Source: Streptomyces sp. NBC_00234 (GTDB lineage Bacteria > Actinomycetota > Actinomycetes > Streptomycetales > Streptomycetaceae). From it: a stretch of 64,000 bases of DNA. The stretch spans positions 6,386,001-6,450,000 of the forward strand of contig NZ_CP108101.1 in assembly GCF_036195325.1 (NCBI RefSeq). Direction: 5' to 3'. Shown piece after piece: positions 7,398 through 15,448 of the stretch; the stretch's first letter is position 1, and each line of letters opens with the position of its first letter. The notes under the pieces are model-generated. The model had not been told where the DNA came from, made no database searches, and saw only the letters and a program-made list of their open reading frames with translations. Made by a program: the position numbers and the translations under genes.

Positions 7398-8417
7398 TCA
7401 CGCCCGGCCGCTGTCGCCGGACCGGCGGTCGGCCGGCTCGTCGGCGAACCGCGTGGCCAGCAGCCCCGCCTCCCGCGCCTCGTCCAGCATCCGGTGCAGG
7501 TCCTGGAGTCGGGACCGGTCGGCGAGCCCCTCGATCTCGGCGACGGCCAGCTCGTCCCGCACCGTGTTCACCACCAGCTCGTGCATGTCCTCGCCGAGTT
7601 GCTCCAGCTCTCGTACGGCCTCCCACTCGCGGTACGCCGCGTCCGCCGCGCGGGTGTTCTCGGCGTACCGCTCCAGCGCCTCCACCCGCTCCTCCAGCGC
7701 GCTCGACGAAAGCCGCAGCGCCTGCCGCTGAGTCCGCAGCACCTCCTCCACCCGCGAGCCGGAGGCGTCCCCGGCAGCGGTGCGCACCTTCCGCGCCAGC
7801 CGGGTCAGCTCGGCCAGGCGCTGGGCGATCTCGTACTGTTGGGCCGGCAGCGTCACGTCGTTGGCGATGTCGTCCAGCAGCCCGTCCCGGTCGACCTGCG
7901 ACTGGAGTACCGCCGTCACGGCGGCCTGGGCGCGCTCCATCCGGCGCAGCGGCGAGTGGCCCAGCAGCTCGCGCAGGGAGTCGTCGCCGAAGTCCTCGGC
8001 CAGGTAGTAGCGGCCGTGGTGCAGCCGGGCCACCCGCTGCCGCTCGTCGGTCCCGCAGCCGAGGACGACGATCAGCAGCCAGGCCAGCAGGTGCACGCCC
8101 ACGACGGTCAGGATGAACGCCTCGAACCCGAACTGGACCCCGACCCAGATCAGCCCCGCCTGCGCCGCGAGCCCGACGGCCAGGCCGGGCCACACGCCGA
8201 TCAGCGCCCACAGGATCGTCACCGGCAGTAGCGCGCACACCGCGGAGACCCCCAGGGCCGTCCAGATGTCCGCCTTGGTACGGCCGCCCAGCCCCGGCTC
8301 CTCGGGCAGCGGCAGCGTGGCTGGGAAGAGTCCGTCGGCGGACTTCTCCAGCAGCGCGCGCTCCGCGTCCTCGAGGGCCGGATCCACCACCGGCCGCAGC
8401 GCAATGTCCTGCGCCAT
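7398..8417 (-). CDS. Membrane protein with C-terminal coiled coil
   Basis: The 339-residue protein has three probable transmembrane segments between about residues 52 and 122 (ILWALIGVWPGLAVGLAAQA, FILTVVGVHLLAWLLIVVLG), then a long soluble part from 150 to 325 rich in charged heptads (AQRLAELTRLARKVR, ALEERVEALERYAENTRAAD). It resembles a scaffold or septum/envelope-associated coiled-coil protein rather than an enzyme; no domain was recognised with confidence. The gene precedes the MmpS-like membrane protein by 13 bases, and the two probably form one envelope complex. Confidence 0.85.
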   Translation of the reverse strand: MAQDIALRPVVDPALEDAERALLEKSADGLFPATLPLPEEPGLGGRTKADIWTALGVSAVCALLPVTILWALIGVWPGLAVGLAAQAGLIWVGVQFGFEAFILTVVGVHLLAWLLIVVLGCGTDERQRVARLHHGRYYLAEDFGDDSLRELLGHSPLRRMERAQAAVTAVLQSQVDRDGLLDDIANDVTLPAQQYEIAQRLAELTRLARKVRTAAGDASGSRVEEVLRTQRQALRLSSSALEERVEALERYAENTRAADAAYREWEAVRELEQLGEDMHELVVNTVRDELAVAEIEGLADRSRLQDLHRMLDEAREAGLLATRFADEPADRRSGDSGRA

Positions 8418-8517
8418 TCAGCAACACCCCCCACAGGTTGGGGAGATCGTGACACACGCCGGAGGGGCTGCCCACGCCACCCCTGTTCCCGGCCGCTAAT
8501 GGGCGGGATGAATCAGT

Positions 8518-8537
8518 CATTCCGTGGACTCGGAATG
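8518..8537. promoter_or_regulatory. Inverted repeat CATTCCG-N6-CGGAATG in an AT-richer intergenic region
   Basis: Seven-base perfect arms lie in the 274-base gap between divergent genes at 8417 and 8692. The segment 8500-8660 is clearly richer in A and T than its surroundings, as promoters of secreted-protein genes often are. The repeat may be an operator; no other feature was found in the gap. Confidence 0.35.
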
Positions 8538-8691
8538 TCATATTCCATTCTTCACCGAACTGCTCAAGCGCTGAACCGCCAATGAAATTCGGCCAGTCGG
8601 CTCGATTATGCTGCTTATGAAATGGCTTGATCACCGACTGGTGCGGTGTTAGCGTCCTCCGCGTATGAGCCCGACGAGTAATGGAGTATCC

Positions 8692-9099
8692 ATGTCGAAA
8701 CTGAGGGCTGCTTCCGCGCTTGCGGCAGTCGCATTCACCGCCACTGTCGCTTTCGCCGGAAGTGCGTCTGCGGGCAGCTACAACGGAGTATGTGAAAGCT
8801 CCAACGGTGGCGAGGTCTGCCTGTACGACAGCAATAACAACACCGGTAGAGTTTATGACACGCTGTACAGCAAGGCGTCGTACACCGGCACGTATTACGG
8901 CACGAACATAGGCATCAACGACACCGTGACGTCCACGTGGAACCGTGACCCCGACACCGAGGTCACCTTCTACGCCGGGGCGAATTACACCGGTACGGCC
9001 ATGGGGAATGTTCCCGGTTGGAAGGTCAACTGGGAGGGCGGCTGGAGCGACAAGTGGAGCTCGCACTGCTTCGCCAACAACGCGGCCTGCCCCAACTGA
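8692..9099 (+). CDS. Secreted peptidase-inhibitor I36-like (beta/gamma-crystallin fold) protein
   Basis: The 135-residue precursor has a typical signal peptide (KLRAASALAAVAFTATVAFA) with cleavage after ASA near residue 30. The mature part has the single-domain crystallin-like pattern GEVCLYDSNNNTGRVYD ... EVTFYAGANYTGTAMG seen in Streptomyces metalloproteinase inhibitor (SMPI) relatives. Four cysteines (two near the start, two in HCFANNAACPN) can form two disulfides. The ATG at 8692 is preceded by GGAG at 8683, better placed than the in-frame ATG at 8665. A lipoprotein gene follows 148 bases downstream. Inhibitory activity is inferred from the family. Confidence 0.85.
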   Translation: MSKLRAASALAAVAFTATVAFAGSASAGSYNGVCESSNGGEVCLYDSNNNTGRVYDTLYSKASYTGTYYGTNIGINDTVTSTWNRDPDTEVTFYAGANYTGTAMGNVPGWKVNWEGGWSDKWSSHCFANNAACPN

Positions 9100-9247
9100 G
9101 GTTCGCTCAGGTGAAACCCCTGGTGGGCGGTGGTGGACGGTGTGTCCTGCCCCGCCCGCCAGGGCTCGCCGGCCGTGAGCTGCGCTCTGTGGTCAACCGG
9201 TAGGGATGCGCCAGGTATTCGGTGCGCGTGTGTGTGGGGGAATGGGA

Positions 9248-10171
9248 ATGCTCAACAAATGCCGACCGCTCGTCGTGCTCGCCCTTCTCGGCTCTGTGGC
9301 CACCGGGTGCGCGAACGGCGAACCGTCTCCTCGTGATGCCCAGGCCAAGGGGACGCTGAGGATCGATCGGTCGGACGCCTATTACGAGGGGCGCGAGATC
9401 AAGCTCCCGCTCGACGAATACGCGCTCACCAAGGAACAGCGCCGCGACTACAGGGAAGCTGTCTATTCGCTGTCCAGTGCGTGCATGAAGGGCTTTGGCC
9501 TCTCCTGGCCCAAGCCGGTCGAGCAGGAATCCAGGGAAGGCGACAACTCCCGCCGCTACGGAGTTGTCGACGGACGGTATACGAAGAAGTTCGGCTATGG
9601 CGTTCCGCTTCCCGATGGTGTGACCCAGGCGGAGGCGCTGAAGCTCGGCCGGCAGAACACCGACCGAACCAGGGCTCTCCCCCAGAAGACACGTGATGTA
9701 TATACGGGGGAGCGCGTGCGGAACTACGCCGGAAAAACCGTCCCCAAGGGCGGGTGCCGCGGGGAGGCGTACGGGAAACTGGGTCTGCCGCCGCAAGGAA
9801 TGACGTCCACGACCCTCGACGCCCTGCGCTACGAATCCTGGGACAGCGCGCGCAACCACAGGATCGTGCTCGACGCCGTCGTGCAGTGGAGCGCCTGTAT
9901 GAGCAAGGCGGGCTATACGTACAAGACGCCTGAGGACGCGGTGGCCGACTCGGCCTGGCAGCGCCAGGGTGAACCTTCACGCGCGGAGATCGCCACCTCG
10001 ACCGCTGATGTGCGGTGCAAGCGCGACGCGATGCTCGTCGAGAAGTGGCACGCGATAGAGGTGAAGAACCAAGAGCGCCTGACCCAAGAGAAGGCGGACG
10101 TGCTCAAGGGCCTGGGGGACCAGGTGAACGCCCTCGCGGAGCGGATCGCGCAGGTACGCACCGAGGGGTGA
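9248..10171 (+). CDS. Lipoprotein with four conserved cysteines (paralogue of 12147-13091)
   Basis: The 307-residue product begins with a lipoprotein signal ending in the lipobox VATGC. ATG 9248 is preferred over ATG 9242 because GGGGG at 9236-9240 then has an 8-base spacing. The mature part contains LPLDEYALT, a first cysteine in SSACMKGFG, KKFGYGVPLPDGVT, PKGGCRGE, WSACMSKAGYTYK and ADVRCKRDA, then a charged helical tail. All these landmarks recur in the same order in the lipoprotein at 12147. The four cysteines outside the lipobox probably form two disulfides. Function unknown; it follows a secreted crystallin-type protein, and a ligand or anchor role is inferred only from that pairing. 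Confidence 0.82.
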   Translation: MLNKCRPLVVLALLGSVATGCANGEPSPRDAQAKGTLRIDRSDAYYEGREIKLPLDEYALTKEQRRDYREAVYSLSSACMKGFGLSWPKPVEQESREGDNSRRYGVVDGRYTKKFGYGVPLPDGVTQAEALKLGRQNTDRTRALPQKTRDVYTGERVRNYAGKTVPKGGCRGEAYGKLGLPPQGMTSTTLDALRYESWDSARNHRIVLDAVVQWSACMSKAGYTYKTPEDAVADSAWQRQGEPSRAEIATSTADVRCKRDAMLVEKWHAIEVKNQERLTQEKADVLKGLGDQVNALAERIAQVRTEG

Positions 10172-10275
10172 CCGGTCACATGTCACAGCAACCGGTCACA
10201 TGTCACAGTGAAAGCTCATAGGTCACCGTAAGCCGTCACCGGTCACCGGTCGCGGTGCACGGTCACGGATCACCG
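10171..10275. repeat. Cluster of GGTCAC-type repeats
   Basis: An 18-base unit (ACCGGTCACATGTCACAG) occurs twice, at 10171-10188 and 10191-10208, and further GGTCAC or CGTCAC hexamers follow at about 10222-10275 within the same intergenic stretch. The cluster lies between the lipoprotein stop and the acetyltransferase operator. It could be an array of binding sites for a dimeric regulator or simple local duplication. Confidence 0.6.
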
Positions 10276-10305
10276 CTCGCCATTTGCTGCTCGCCGTGTC
10301 CGAGT

Positions 10306-10339
10306 GTACGACCGTACGCTTTGGAGTGTACGGTCGTAC
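10306..10339. promoter_or_regulatory. TetR-type operator, 12-bp perfect inverted repeat
   Basis: Arms GTACGACCGTAC (10306-10317) and GTACGGTCGTAC (10328-10339) flank a ten-base spacer and end two bases before the ATG at 10342. Each arm is itself close to a palindrome. The position over the start of a gene that is followed by a TetR gene indicates autoregulation of the two-gene operon. Confidence 0.75.
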
Positions 10340-10341
10340 GC

Positions 10342-10923
10342 ATGACGACGGACTACTTCGCTGACGACCCGCGCACCAACCTGGAGCGGATGCTCGCGGG
10401 TGATCACTACATTGCCGACGACCCGGAGATCGCCCGCCGTCAGCGGCGCGCCATGCAGCTCGCGGCGCGCTACCAGGTCGCGTACGTCGAGGGTGCCGAA
10501 GGGGCCGGCGAGCTCCTGGCGGAGCTGCTCGGTGCCGTGGGTGAGGGTGTCGACGTACGTCCGCCGTTGAACGTCGACTACGGCAGCAACATCGCCATCG
10601 GGGCCCGTACGTTCGTCAACTACAACCTGACCGCTCTGGACGTCGCGCAGATCACCATCGGTGAGGACTGCCAGATCGGCCCGAACGTCCAACTCCTCAC
10701 GCCCACCCACCCCGTGGAGCCCGAGCCCCGGCGCGACAAACTCGAAGCCGCGCTCCCCATCACCATCGGAGACAACGTCTGGCTCGGCGGCGGAGTGATC
10801 GTGTGCCCCGGTGTGACGATCGGCGACAACTCCGTCATCGGGGCCGGTGCGGTGGTCACCAAGGATGTGCCCGCCAACGTCGTCGCGGTCGGCAATCCCG
10901 CGCGGCCCGTCCGCAGCATCTGA
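10342..10923 (+). CDS. Sugar O-acetyltransferase (maltose/galactoside type, left-handed beta helix)
   Basis: The 193-residue protein has the N-terminal maltose-acetyltransferase helical cap (NLERMLAGDHYIADDPE) and hexapeptide repeats forming a left-handed beta helix (IAIGARTFVN, ITIGEDCQIGPNVQLLTPTHP, ITIGDNVWLGGGVIVCPGVTIGDNSVIGAGAVVTKDVP, broken here for length), with the catalytic histidine in PTHP. Relatives (LacA/Maa/NodL) transfer acetyl from acetyl-CoA to a sugar hydroxyl. The leaderless-like start directly abuts a 12-bp operator. The TetR gene follows after 15 bases. Confidence 0.93.
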   Translation: MTTDYFADDPRTNLERMLAGDHYIADDPEIARRQRRAMQLAARYQVAYVEGAEGAGELLAELLGAVGEGVDVRPPLNVDYGSNIAIGARTFVNYNLTALDVAQITIGEDCQIGPNVQLLTPTHPVEPEPRRDKLEAALPITIGDNVWLGGGVIVCPGVTIGDNSVIGAGAVVTKDVPANVVAVGNPARPVRSI

Positions 10924-10938
10924 GACGGCACACCCCCC

Positions 10939-11484
10939 ATGGCCACCGGACAGACCGACCCGCAGCGTCGCGAGAGGATTCTCGCCGCCGCACTCGACCT
11001 CATCGCCGACGACGGTGTCGCCGGCGTCTCCCACCGGAAGATCGCCACCCGGGCCGAAGTGCCGCTCGGGTCGATGACGTACCACTTCTCCGGCATCGAC
11101 GAACTGCTGCGTGAAGCGTTCACCGGATTCGCGCGTCATATCGAGGACGTCTTCGCGCTGCACCTGAGTCGCGCCGACACCGTCGAACAGGCCCGTGAAG
11201 CGGTCACCGACCTCATCCACACACTCTCCGAAGGCCCCCGCCGCGATCTCGTCCTCGCGCAGGAGCTCTACACCCTCGCCGCCCGGCACCCGGAATACCG
11301 GGAGTTGACCCAGGAGTGGATGCGGCGCAGCCGTCATCTGCTGGAGCAGCACTTCGACCCGGACACCGCCCGCCAGGTGGACGCGCTGATCGAGGGTATG
11401 ACTCTGCACAGGGCTCTGGACGGCGCACCCCATGACCGCGAGCTGACGCGCCTGGCCGTGGCCCGCCTTACCGCCGCCGCCTAG
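10939..11484 (+). CDS. TetR/AcrR family regulator
   Basis: The 181-residue protein has the N-terminal HTH (RERILAAALDLIADDGV, SHRKIATRAEVPLGSMTYHF, residues 10-56) and an all-helical ligand domain. It is the second gene of the operon with the sugar acetyltransferase and most likely binds the 10306-10339 palindrome to repress both. The inducer is unknown. Confidence 0.93.
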   Translation: MATGQTDPQRRERILAAALDLIADDGVAGVSHRKIATRAEVPLGSMTYHFSGIDELLREAFTGFARHIEDVFALHLSRADTVEQAREAVTDLIHTLSEGPRRDLVLAQELYTLAARHPEYRELTQEWMRRSRHLLEQHFDPDTARQVDALIEGMTLHRALDGAPHDRELTRLAVARLTAAA

Positions 11485-11503
11485 GCGCGGCGTACACAAG
11501 CAG

Positions 11504-11539
11504 CCCGTGGGGCGCGGACCTGACACCGCGTCCCACGGG
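11504..11539. terminator. Terminator hairpin after the TetR gene
   Basis: A 14-base stem (11504-11517 with 11526-11539, one G-T pair) surrounds an eight-base loop 20 bases after the TetR stop. It lies between convergent genes and may act on both strands. Confidence 0.65.
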
Positions 11540-11634
11540 CGTTCGACCGGACGAAGAGCCTTGGTGGCGGGATCCTTGGTCGCGGACTTCCCGTTGCGTC
11601 GAGCGCTACGGAAAGTCCGCAATCGCGGGGTGGG

Positions 11635-12147
11635 TCAGTAGCGGTCGTGCGAGGCGTTCTCGTTCTTGAGCGTGGACACCAGGTTGTCCGAGGGCCAGTA
11701 GTCCCCACAGGTCGGGAGGAATGCCTGACTCGGTCCGCTGTAACCGGAGTAGAAGTACACGCGATACGTGGCCGAGCATTCGCCGTTCGACGCCGAGGCC
11801 GCGTTGTTCTTGACCGCCTGGCCGTCCCCTTCGTTCGACAGGACACACGTAGCGGCGGTTCCGGAGACCTGGCCGGGCCTGAACACGTACCGGACCAGCG
11901 CCACCCCGTTGGGGGAGTACCCGAAGTAGTCGGGAATGTCCTTGTTCGAAACGAAGCAGGGGCTGGCCGAGTACCAGGTCTGCTCGCCCCGGCTGTTGAA
12001 GTGGATGGCGAAGCAGTAACTGTTCCCCGACGAGCTGCACGTGTCCGACTCGTAAGAGGTGGCAGCCGATGCGGGAGTCGCCGAGAGCGCCAGGGCGCTC
12101 ATGGCGAAGAAGGCGGCGATTCCCGCGATGCGCTTTCTGATGTTCAT
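11635..12147 (-). CDS. Small secreted cysteine-containing protein, crystallin-like C-terminal motif
   Basis: The 170-residue precursor has a signal peptide (KRIAGIAAFFAMSALALSAT) cleaved after ASA near residue 28. The mature protein has six cysteines and a late YRVYFYSGYSGPSQAF motif like the Greek-key strand motif of I36/crystallin-type inhibitors. The ATG overlaps the stop of the upstream lipoprotein gene as TAATG, so the two are translationally coupled. This mirrors the secreted-protein/lipoprotein pair at 8692-10171. Function is unknown; a partner or ligand of the lipoprotein is inferred. Confidence 0.8.
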   Translation of the reverse strand: MNIRKRIAGIAAFFAMSALALSATPASAATSYESDTCSSSGNSYCFAIHFNSRGEQTWYSASPCFVSNKDIPDYFGYSPNGVALVRYVFRPGQVSGTAATCVLSNEGDGQAVKNNAASASNGECSATYRVYFYSGYSGPSQAFLPTCGDYWPSDNLVSTLKNENASHDRY

Positions 12148-13091
12148 TAGTTGACCGCCGCTTCGTACGCCTGGCGAACCTTTGCCGTGTTCTTGTCCTT
12201 GACGCTCTTCTCCTTGGCGAGCTTGGCCGCGTTGCCCTTGATCGCCTTTTCCTGACCCGCTGACTCCTGTGCGTTCCAGACTCCGATGAGCCCGGACTCA
12301 CCCTTGCAGGAGACGTCGGCGACGGCCTGGGCGATCTCCTCGCTGCCGACGGTGGGCGCCGACGGCGACAGGCCGAGCTTGCCGAGGTCTTCGAGCGGGT
12401 GGCTCCGCTCGTACCCCTTCTGCTTCATGCAGGAAACCCACTGCGCGACGGCTTTGACGACCTCGGGGTTCTTGCGGGACTCCTCGAAGACCGTGATCCC
12501 GACCTGCTCGGCTTCCGGAGTCCGGGGCATGGGGTACATGCGCGTGGTCTCACCGCGGCAGCCGCCCTCGGGGACCGCCTTGCCTTCGTAGGTGCCGTCC
12601 TCGACTTCGGCGCCCGCCCCAGTGAAGACAGCGGACTCGGTGCCGGCGGCCGGCTCCCAGTACGAGGTTTCCGGGACGCCGGTCGGGAGGTGGTAACCGA
12701 ACTTCTTCGCCAGGTCGAGATCCGAAATGCCGTAGCGGCGGCCCAGGGCGGAGTCCGCCTGGGCGATCGTGGACTGCTCGGAAATCTGCGGTGGGCCGAA
12801 GTCGGAGAATCCGTAGCGTGCCATGCAGGCACGCCACTGGTCCTGGACGGCGACCTTCCAGGCGTAACCGTCCACCGCGCTGGTGGCGTAGTCGTCCAGG
12901 GGCAAGGTGAGCCCCTTCGCCAATCCCTTGGTGGGAGCAGTCGGCAGCTCGTCCAGCGCCAGCCGCTCAACCTTCGGCGTTCCCCCGCTCCCGGCTCGGC
13001 TTTCGGACGCGTCGTCCGCCTGTTGTGTTCCGCACCCAACAAGTAGAGCCGCGAGTGCGGCAACACTCGCTATCCCTCTGATCGGTCTCAA
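12147..13091 (-). CDS. Lipoprotein with four conserved cysteines (paralogue of 9248-10171)
   Basis: The product has 314 residues when started at TTG 13091, which has AAAGG 10 bases upstream and directly precedes the signal RPIRGIASVAALAALLVGC. Alternative upstream starts would bury the signal peptide. Shared landmarks with the 9248 lipoprotein are LPLDDYATS, WRACMARYGF, GRRYG, AKKFGYHLPTGVP, PEGGCRGE, WVSCMKQKGYE and ADVSCKGES, followed by a lysine-rich helical tail. It is the first gene of a two-gene operon with the secreted protein. Function unknown. Confidence 0.82.
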   Translation of the reverse strand: MRPIRGIASVAALAALLVGCGTQQADDASESRAGSGGTPKVERLALDELPTAPTKGLAKGLTLPLDDYATSAVDGYAWKVAVQDQWRACMARYGFSDFGPPQISEQSTIAQADSALGRRYGISDLDLAKKFGYHLPTGVPETSYWEPAAGTESAVFTGAGAEVEDGTYEGKAVPEGGCRGETTRMYPMPRTPEAEQVGITVFEESRKNPEVVKAVAQWVSCMKQKGYERSHPLEDLGKLGLSPSAPTVGSEEIAQAVADVSCKGESGLIGVWNAQESAGQEKAIKGNAAKLAKEKSVKDKNTAKVRQAYEAAVN

Positions 13092-13564
13092 AGCGAAAGG
13101 ACCTTTCGTGTGATACCTCGGCTGTCGAACTGCAGCACGCCCCCCACGAGGGCAATCACCGAGAGTGCGTCGCGCATTGCGGACGGTTCCGGCGCGGCTG
13201 AGCATATGCATGCCAAAAGTAAATGTCTAGACCTTTATTCTGGTGTCCCGCCGGGGGTGGGGGAGGTCCTGCCTGCGAGGTGAGAATGCGTCAATGTCCG
13301 TCGCTTTCATGGTGATTGGCGGTGGCGCCGCGCGCCCGTGCCGCCGTGGCGACCTTGCGCCCCCGGCGCCCGCCGTGTCGGTGCCGCCGCCGCTGAAGCA
13401 AGCCCGCCGCGAACCTGATTTCCTCTCCCGTGGCGAAGTGCTCCCGAGTGCGCCCGCCGTCGGCGGTGGGGAGGGCGACGGCGTCAGGCGTCGCTTGATC
13501 CACTGTGACGTGGATCACAGGAACTGCTCGGCCTGGCCGGACAAGTCAGAAGGTGAACTACTCG
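13092..13564. other. 473-bp intergenic region between divergent lipoprotein and sigma-factor genes
   Basis: No convincing gene was found. The left part is AT-richer near 13205-13245 and should hold the lipoprotein promoter. The right end carries the CRP-type palindrome at 13504 and the sigma-factor ribosome site. The middle (13260-13490) is GC-rich without coding bias that starts or stops sensibly. Confidence 0.6.
13504..13519. promoter_or_regulatory. CRP/FNR-type palindrome TGTGA-N6-TCACA
   Basis: TGTGA (13504-13508) and TCACA (13515-13519) match the classical CRP consensus exactly and are extended by C and G on the two sides. An overlapping dyad GATCCAC-N6-GTGGATC spans 13497-13516. The site ends 45 bases before the sigma-factor start. 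Streptomyces Crp recognises related GTG-N8-CAC cores, so regulation of the sigma operon by Crp is a reasonable inference. Confidence 0.6.
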
Positions 13565-14191
13565 ATGCATGCGCGCATCCGCGCGGGGGACCCGGAGGCA
13601 TTTCGGGAGCTGTTCCGCGACCATGCTCAGTTGATCTACCGGCACGCGGTGAGGTCCACCGGGGACTGGGCCGCAGCTGAGGACGTCGTCTCGCTCACCT
13701 TCCTGGAAGCCTGGCGGCTGCGCGAAAAACTGCGGGACGAGGGCGACAGCCCGCGGCCTTGGCTGATGGGGATCGCGGTCAACGTGCTGCGCAACACCGG
13801 CCGAGCGGCGCGACGGCACGAGAGAGCCCTCACCAGACTGCCGCTACGGGACGTGCTGCCCGATTTCGCCGACGAACTGGTCGGAAGGATCACCGACTCC
13901 GAAGAACTGGCCGCGGCGAAAACCGCGTTGGGGCAGTTGCGGCGGGGCGAGCGCGAGGTGTTCGCGCTGTGCGTGTGGTCCGGGCTCGGCTATGCGGAGG
14001 CCGCCGAGGCCCTCGGAGTGCCGGTCGGTACGGTCCGCTCCCGGTTGTCGCGGGCGAGAAGCCGGCTGCGCAAGCTGACGGACGGCGAACTGCGCCGTCG
14101 GCGAAGAAAGATGGAACGGGTCGGGGCGGGCGGACAAGTACTGAGTGACCGCATCGATGCGGTCCGGTCGAAAGAGGAGAGGCACCGATGA
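13565..14191 (+). CDS. ECF-type RNA polymerase sigma factor
   Basis: The 208-residue protein has a sigma-70 region 2 (residues about 8-75: FRELFRDHAQLIYRHAVR, AAAEDVVSLTFLEAWRLR) and region 4 (about 115-175: LRRGEREVFALCVWSGLGYA, VPVGTVRSRLSRARSRLR). ATG 13565 is selected because AAGGTG lies at a suitable distance and region 2 begins directly after it; an upstream ATG at 13505 would overlap the CRP-type site. The stop overlaps the start of the membrane partner gene as ATGA. It probably directs a small stress regulon, controlled by that partner. Confidence 0.92.
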   Translation: MHARIRAGDPEAFRELFRDHAQLIYRHAVRSTGDWAAAEDVVSLTFLEAWRLREKLRDEGDSPRPWLMGIAVNVLRNTGRAARRHERALTRLPLRDVLPDFADELVGRITDSEELAAAKTALGQLRRGEREVFALCVWSGLGYAEAAEALGVPVGTVRSRLSRARSRLRKLTDGELRRRRRKMERVGAGGQVLSDRIDAVRSKEERHR

Positions 14192-15351
14192 ATCGCACCC
14201 CTTGGCGGCGGCGCCGAGAGCCGCTCGACCATGTGGAGCTGGCGGGGCTGCTGCCGGCGCCGGGCGATCCGGAGCTGCCCCACGGCCGCATGACCATGCT
14301 TGAGGAGCACCTGATGAACGAGATCCAGCAGGCGCAGGCCGCCCGGACGCCCGCAGAGTCGGAGACGCGGCCCGGGATGCAGTCGGGGCCGCAGCCGGTG
14401 GGTTGGGCTCCGTCCCCGCCTTCCGGGCGGTCGCCCCGGGGCGGACGGCGGCTCGTGCTGATCGGGGCGGCCGTCGCGGTGGCGGTGCTGGCCGGTGCCG
14501 CAGGGGCTGTCCAGCTCACCGGGCAGGACACGGTCGAGGTCGCCGGACCCCTGGAGGAATCCGGACCCGCGCCGGTCGTCCAGGCTCCGCGGGAGGCGAC
14601 GCAGGCCCTGAGCAGGACGGTCGACCGGATTTCGGTGGCTGCTGCGCAGGAGAAGCTGCCCGAGCCGAAGCCCGGCCAGTTCATCTACATCAAGAGCCAG
14701 GTCTCCTGGCTGACGGTGTCGGAGGACGCTTCGGGGAAGGACGTGGCCGAGGTGCAGAAGCCGCACCCGCGTCAGGTGTGGAATTCGCCGGACGGAAGCA
14801 AGGGCTGGCTCATCGAGCCGGGCAATGGCACGACGTCCCGCGAGGGCCTGACCCTGGACAGTGACGCAGAGGCACTGGCCGCCGGACCGACGCTCGGCGC
14901 TCCCAGTTACGACTACCTCAAGACGCTCACCACCGACCCCGACGAGCTGCTGAGCAAGATCTACGAGGAGACGAAGGGCCAGGGCAACGGGCCGGACCAG
15001 CAGGCGTTCACCACCATCGGTGACCTGGTGCGGGAGCAGGTGATGCCGGCGGAACTGACGTCCGCACTGTTCCACGCGGCGGCGAAGATCCCCGGCGTGG
15101 TCGTGGTGGAGAAGACGACGGACGCGGTGGGGCGCCACGGGATCGCCATAGCCCGGACCGACGAGAGCTCGGGCGACCGTACCGAGTGGATCTTCGATGG
15201 GAAGACCTTCGGCTACCTGGGCGAGCGCACGGTGCAGATGCGTGACAGGGACGGCATCAAGGCCGGCACGGTGACGGCGAACACCGCGATCACCGAGCGG
15301 GCGGTCGTCGACGGGATGAAGGAGCTGCCGGGGACCAGGAACAAGATCTGA
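14188..15351 (+). CDS. CU044_5270 family membrane protein (probable sigma-factor partner)
   Basis: The 387-residue protein has a cytoplasmic N-terminal segment of about 88 residues containing an acidic helical stretch, one transmembrane helix at about 89-110, and a long extracytoplasmic domain with the family landmarks GQFIYIKSQV, REVWNSPDGSKGWLIEPG-like text and the closing RTDESSGDRTEWIFDG. Genes of this family nearly always follow an ECF sigma gene with overlapping codons, as here. It is thought to serve as an atypical anti-sigma or sensor, although no zinc anti-sigma (HxxxCxxC) motif is present. Confidence 0.85.
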   Translation: MNRTPWRRRREPLDHVELAGLLPAPGDPELPHGRMTMLEEHLMNEIQQAQAARTPAESETRPGMQSGPQPVGWAPSPPSGRSPRGGRRLVLIGAAVAVAVLAGAAGAVQLTGQDTVEVAGPLEESGPAPVVQAPREATQALSRTVDRISVAAAQEKLPEPKPGQFIYIKSQVSWLTVSEDASGKDVAEVQKPHPRQVWNSPDGSKGWLIEPGNGTTSREGLTLDSDAEALAAGPTLGAPSYDYLKTLTTDPDELLSKIYEETKGQGNGPDQQAFTTIGDLVREQVMPAELTSALFHAAAKIPGVVVVEKTTDAVGRHGIAIARTDESSGDRTEWIFDGKTFGYLGERTVQMRDRDGIKAGTVTANTAITERAVVDGMKELPGTRNKI

Positions 15352-15404
15352 CAGGCGGATCGGCCGCTTCCGGAGCGGTCGTTTCCCGAGCGGCCGTTTC
15401 CGGA

Positions 15405-15431
15405 GCGGCCGGGGTACGAGGCCCCGGCCGC
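15405..15431. terminator. Bidirectional terminator between convergent genes
   Basis: Ten-base perfect arms (15405-15414, 15422-15431) with a seven-base loop lie between the sigma-partner stop and the stop of the leftward gene at 15449. Just left, 15363-15408 holds three near-copies of a 15-base unit around TTTCCGGAGCGGC. Confidence 0.65.
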
Positions 15432-15448
15432 CACTCGGTAGGGAGTGC

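Noticed and set aside
10171..10275. CRISPR array
   Set aside because: Repeats are short and adjacent without spacers of uniform length, and no cas gene is present.
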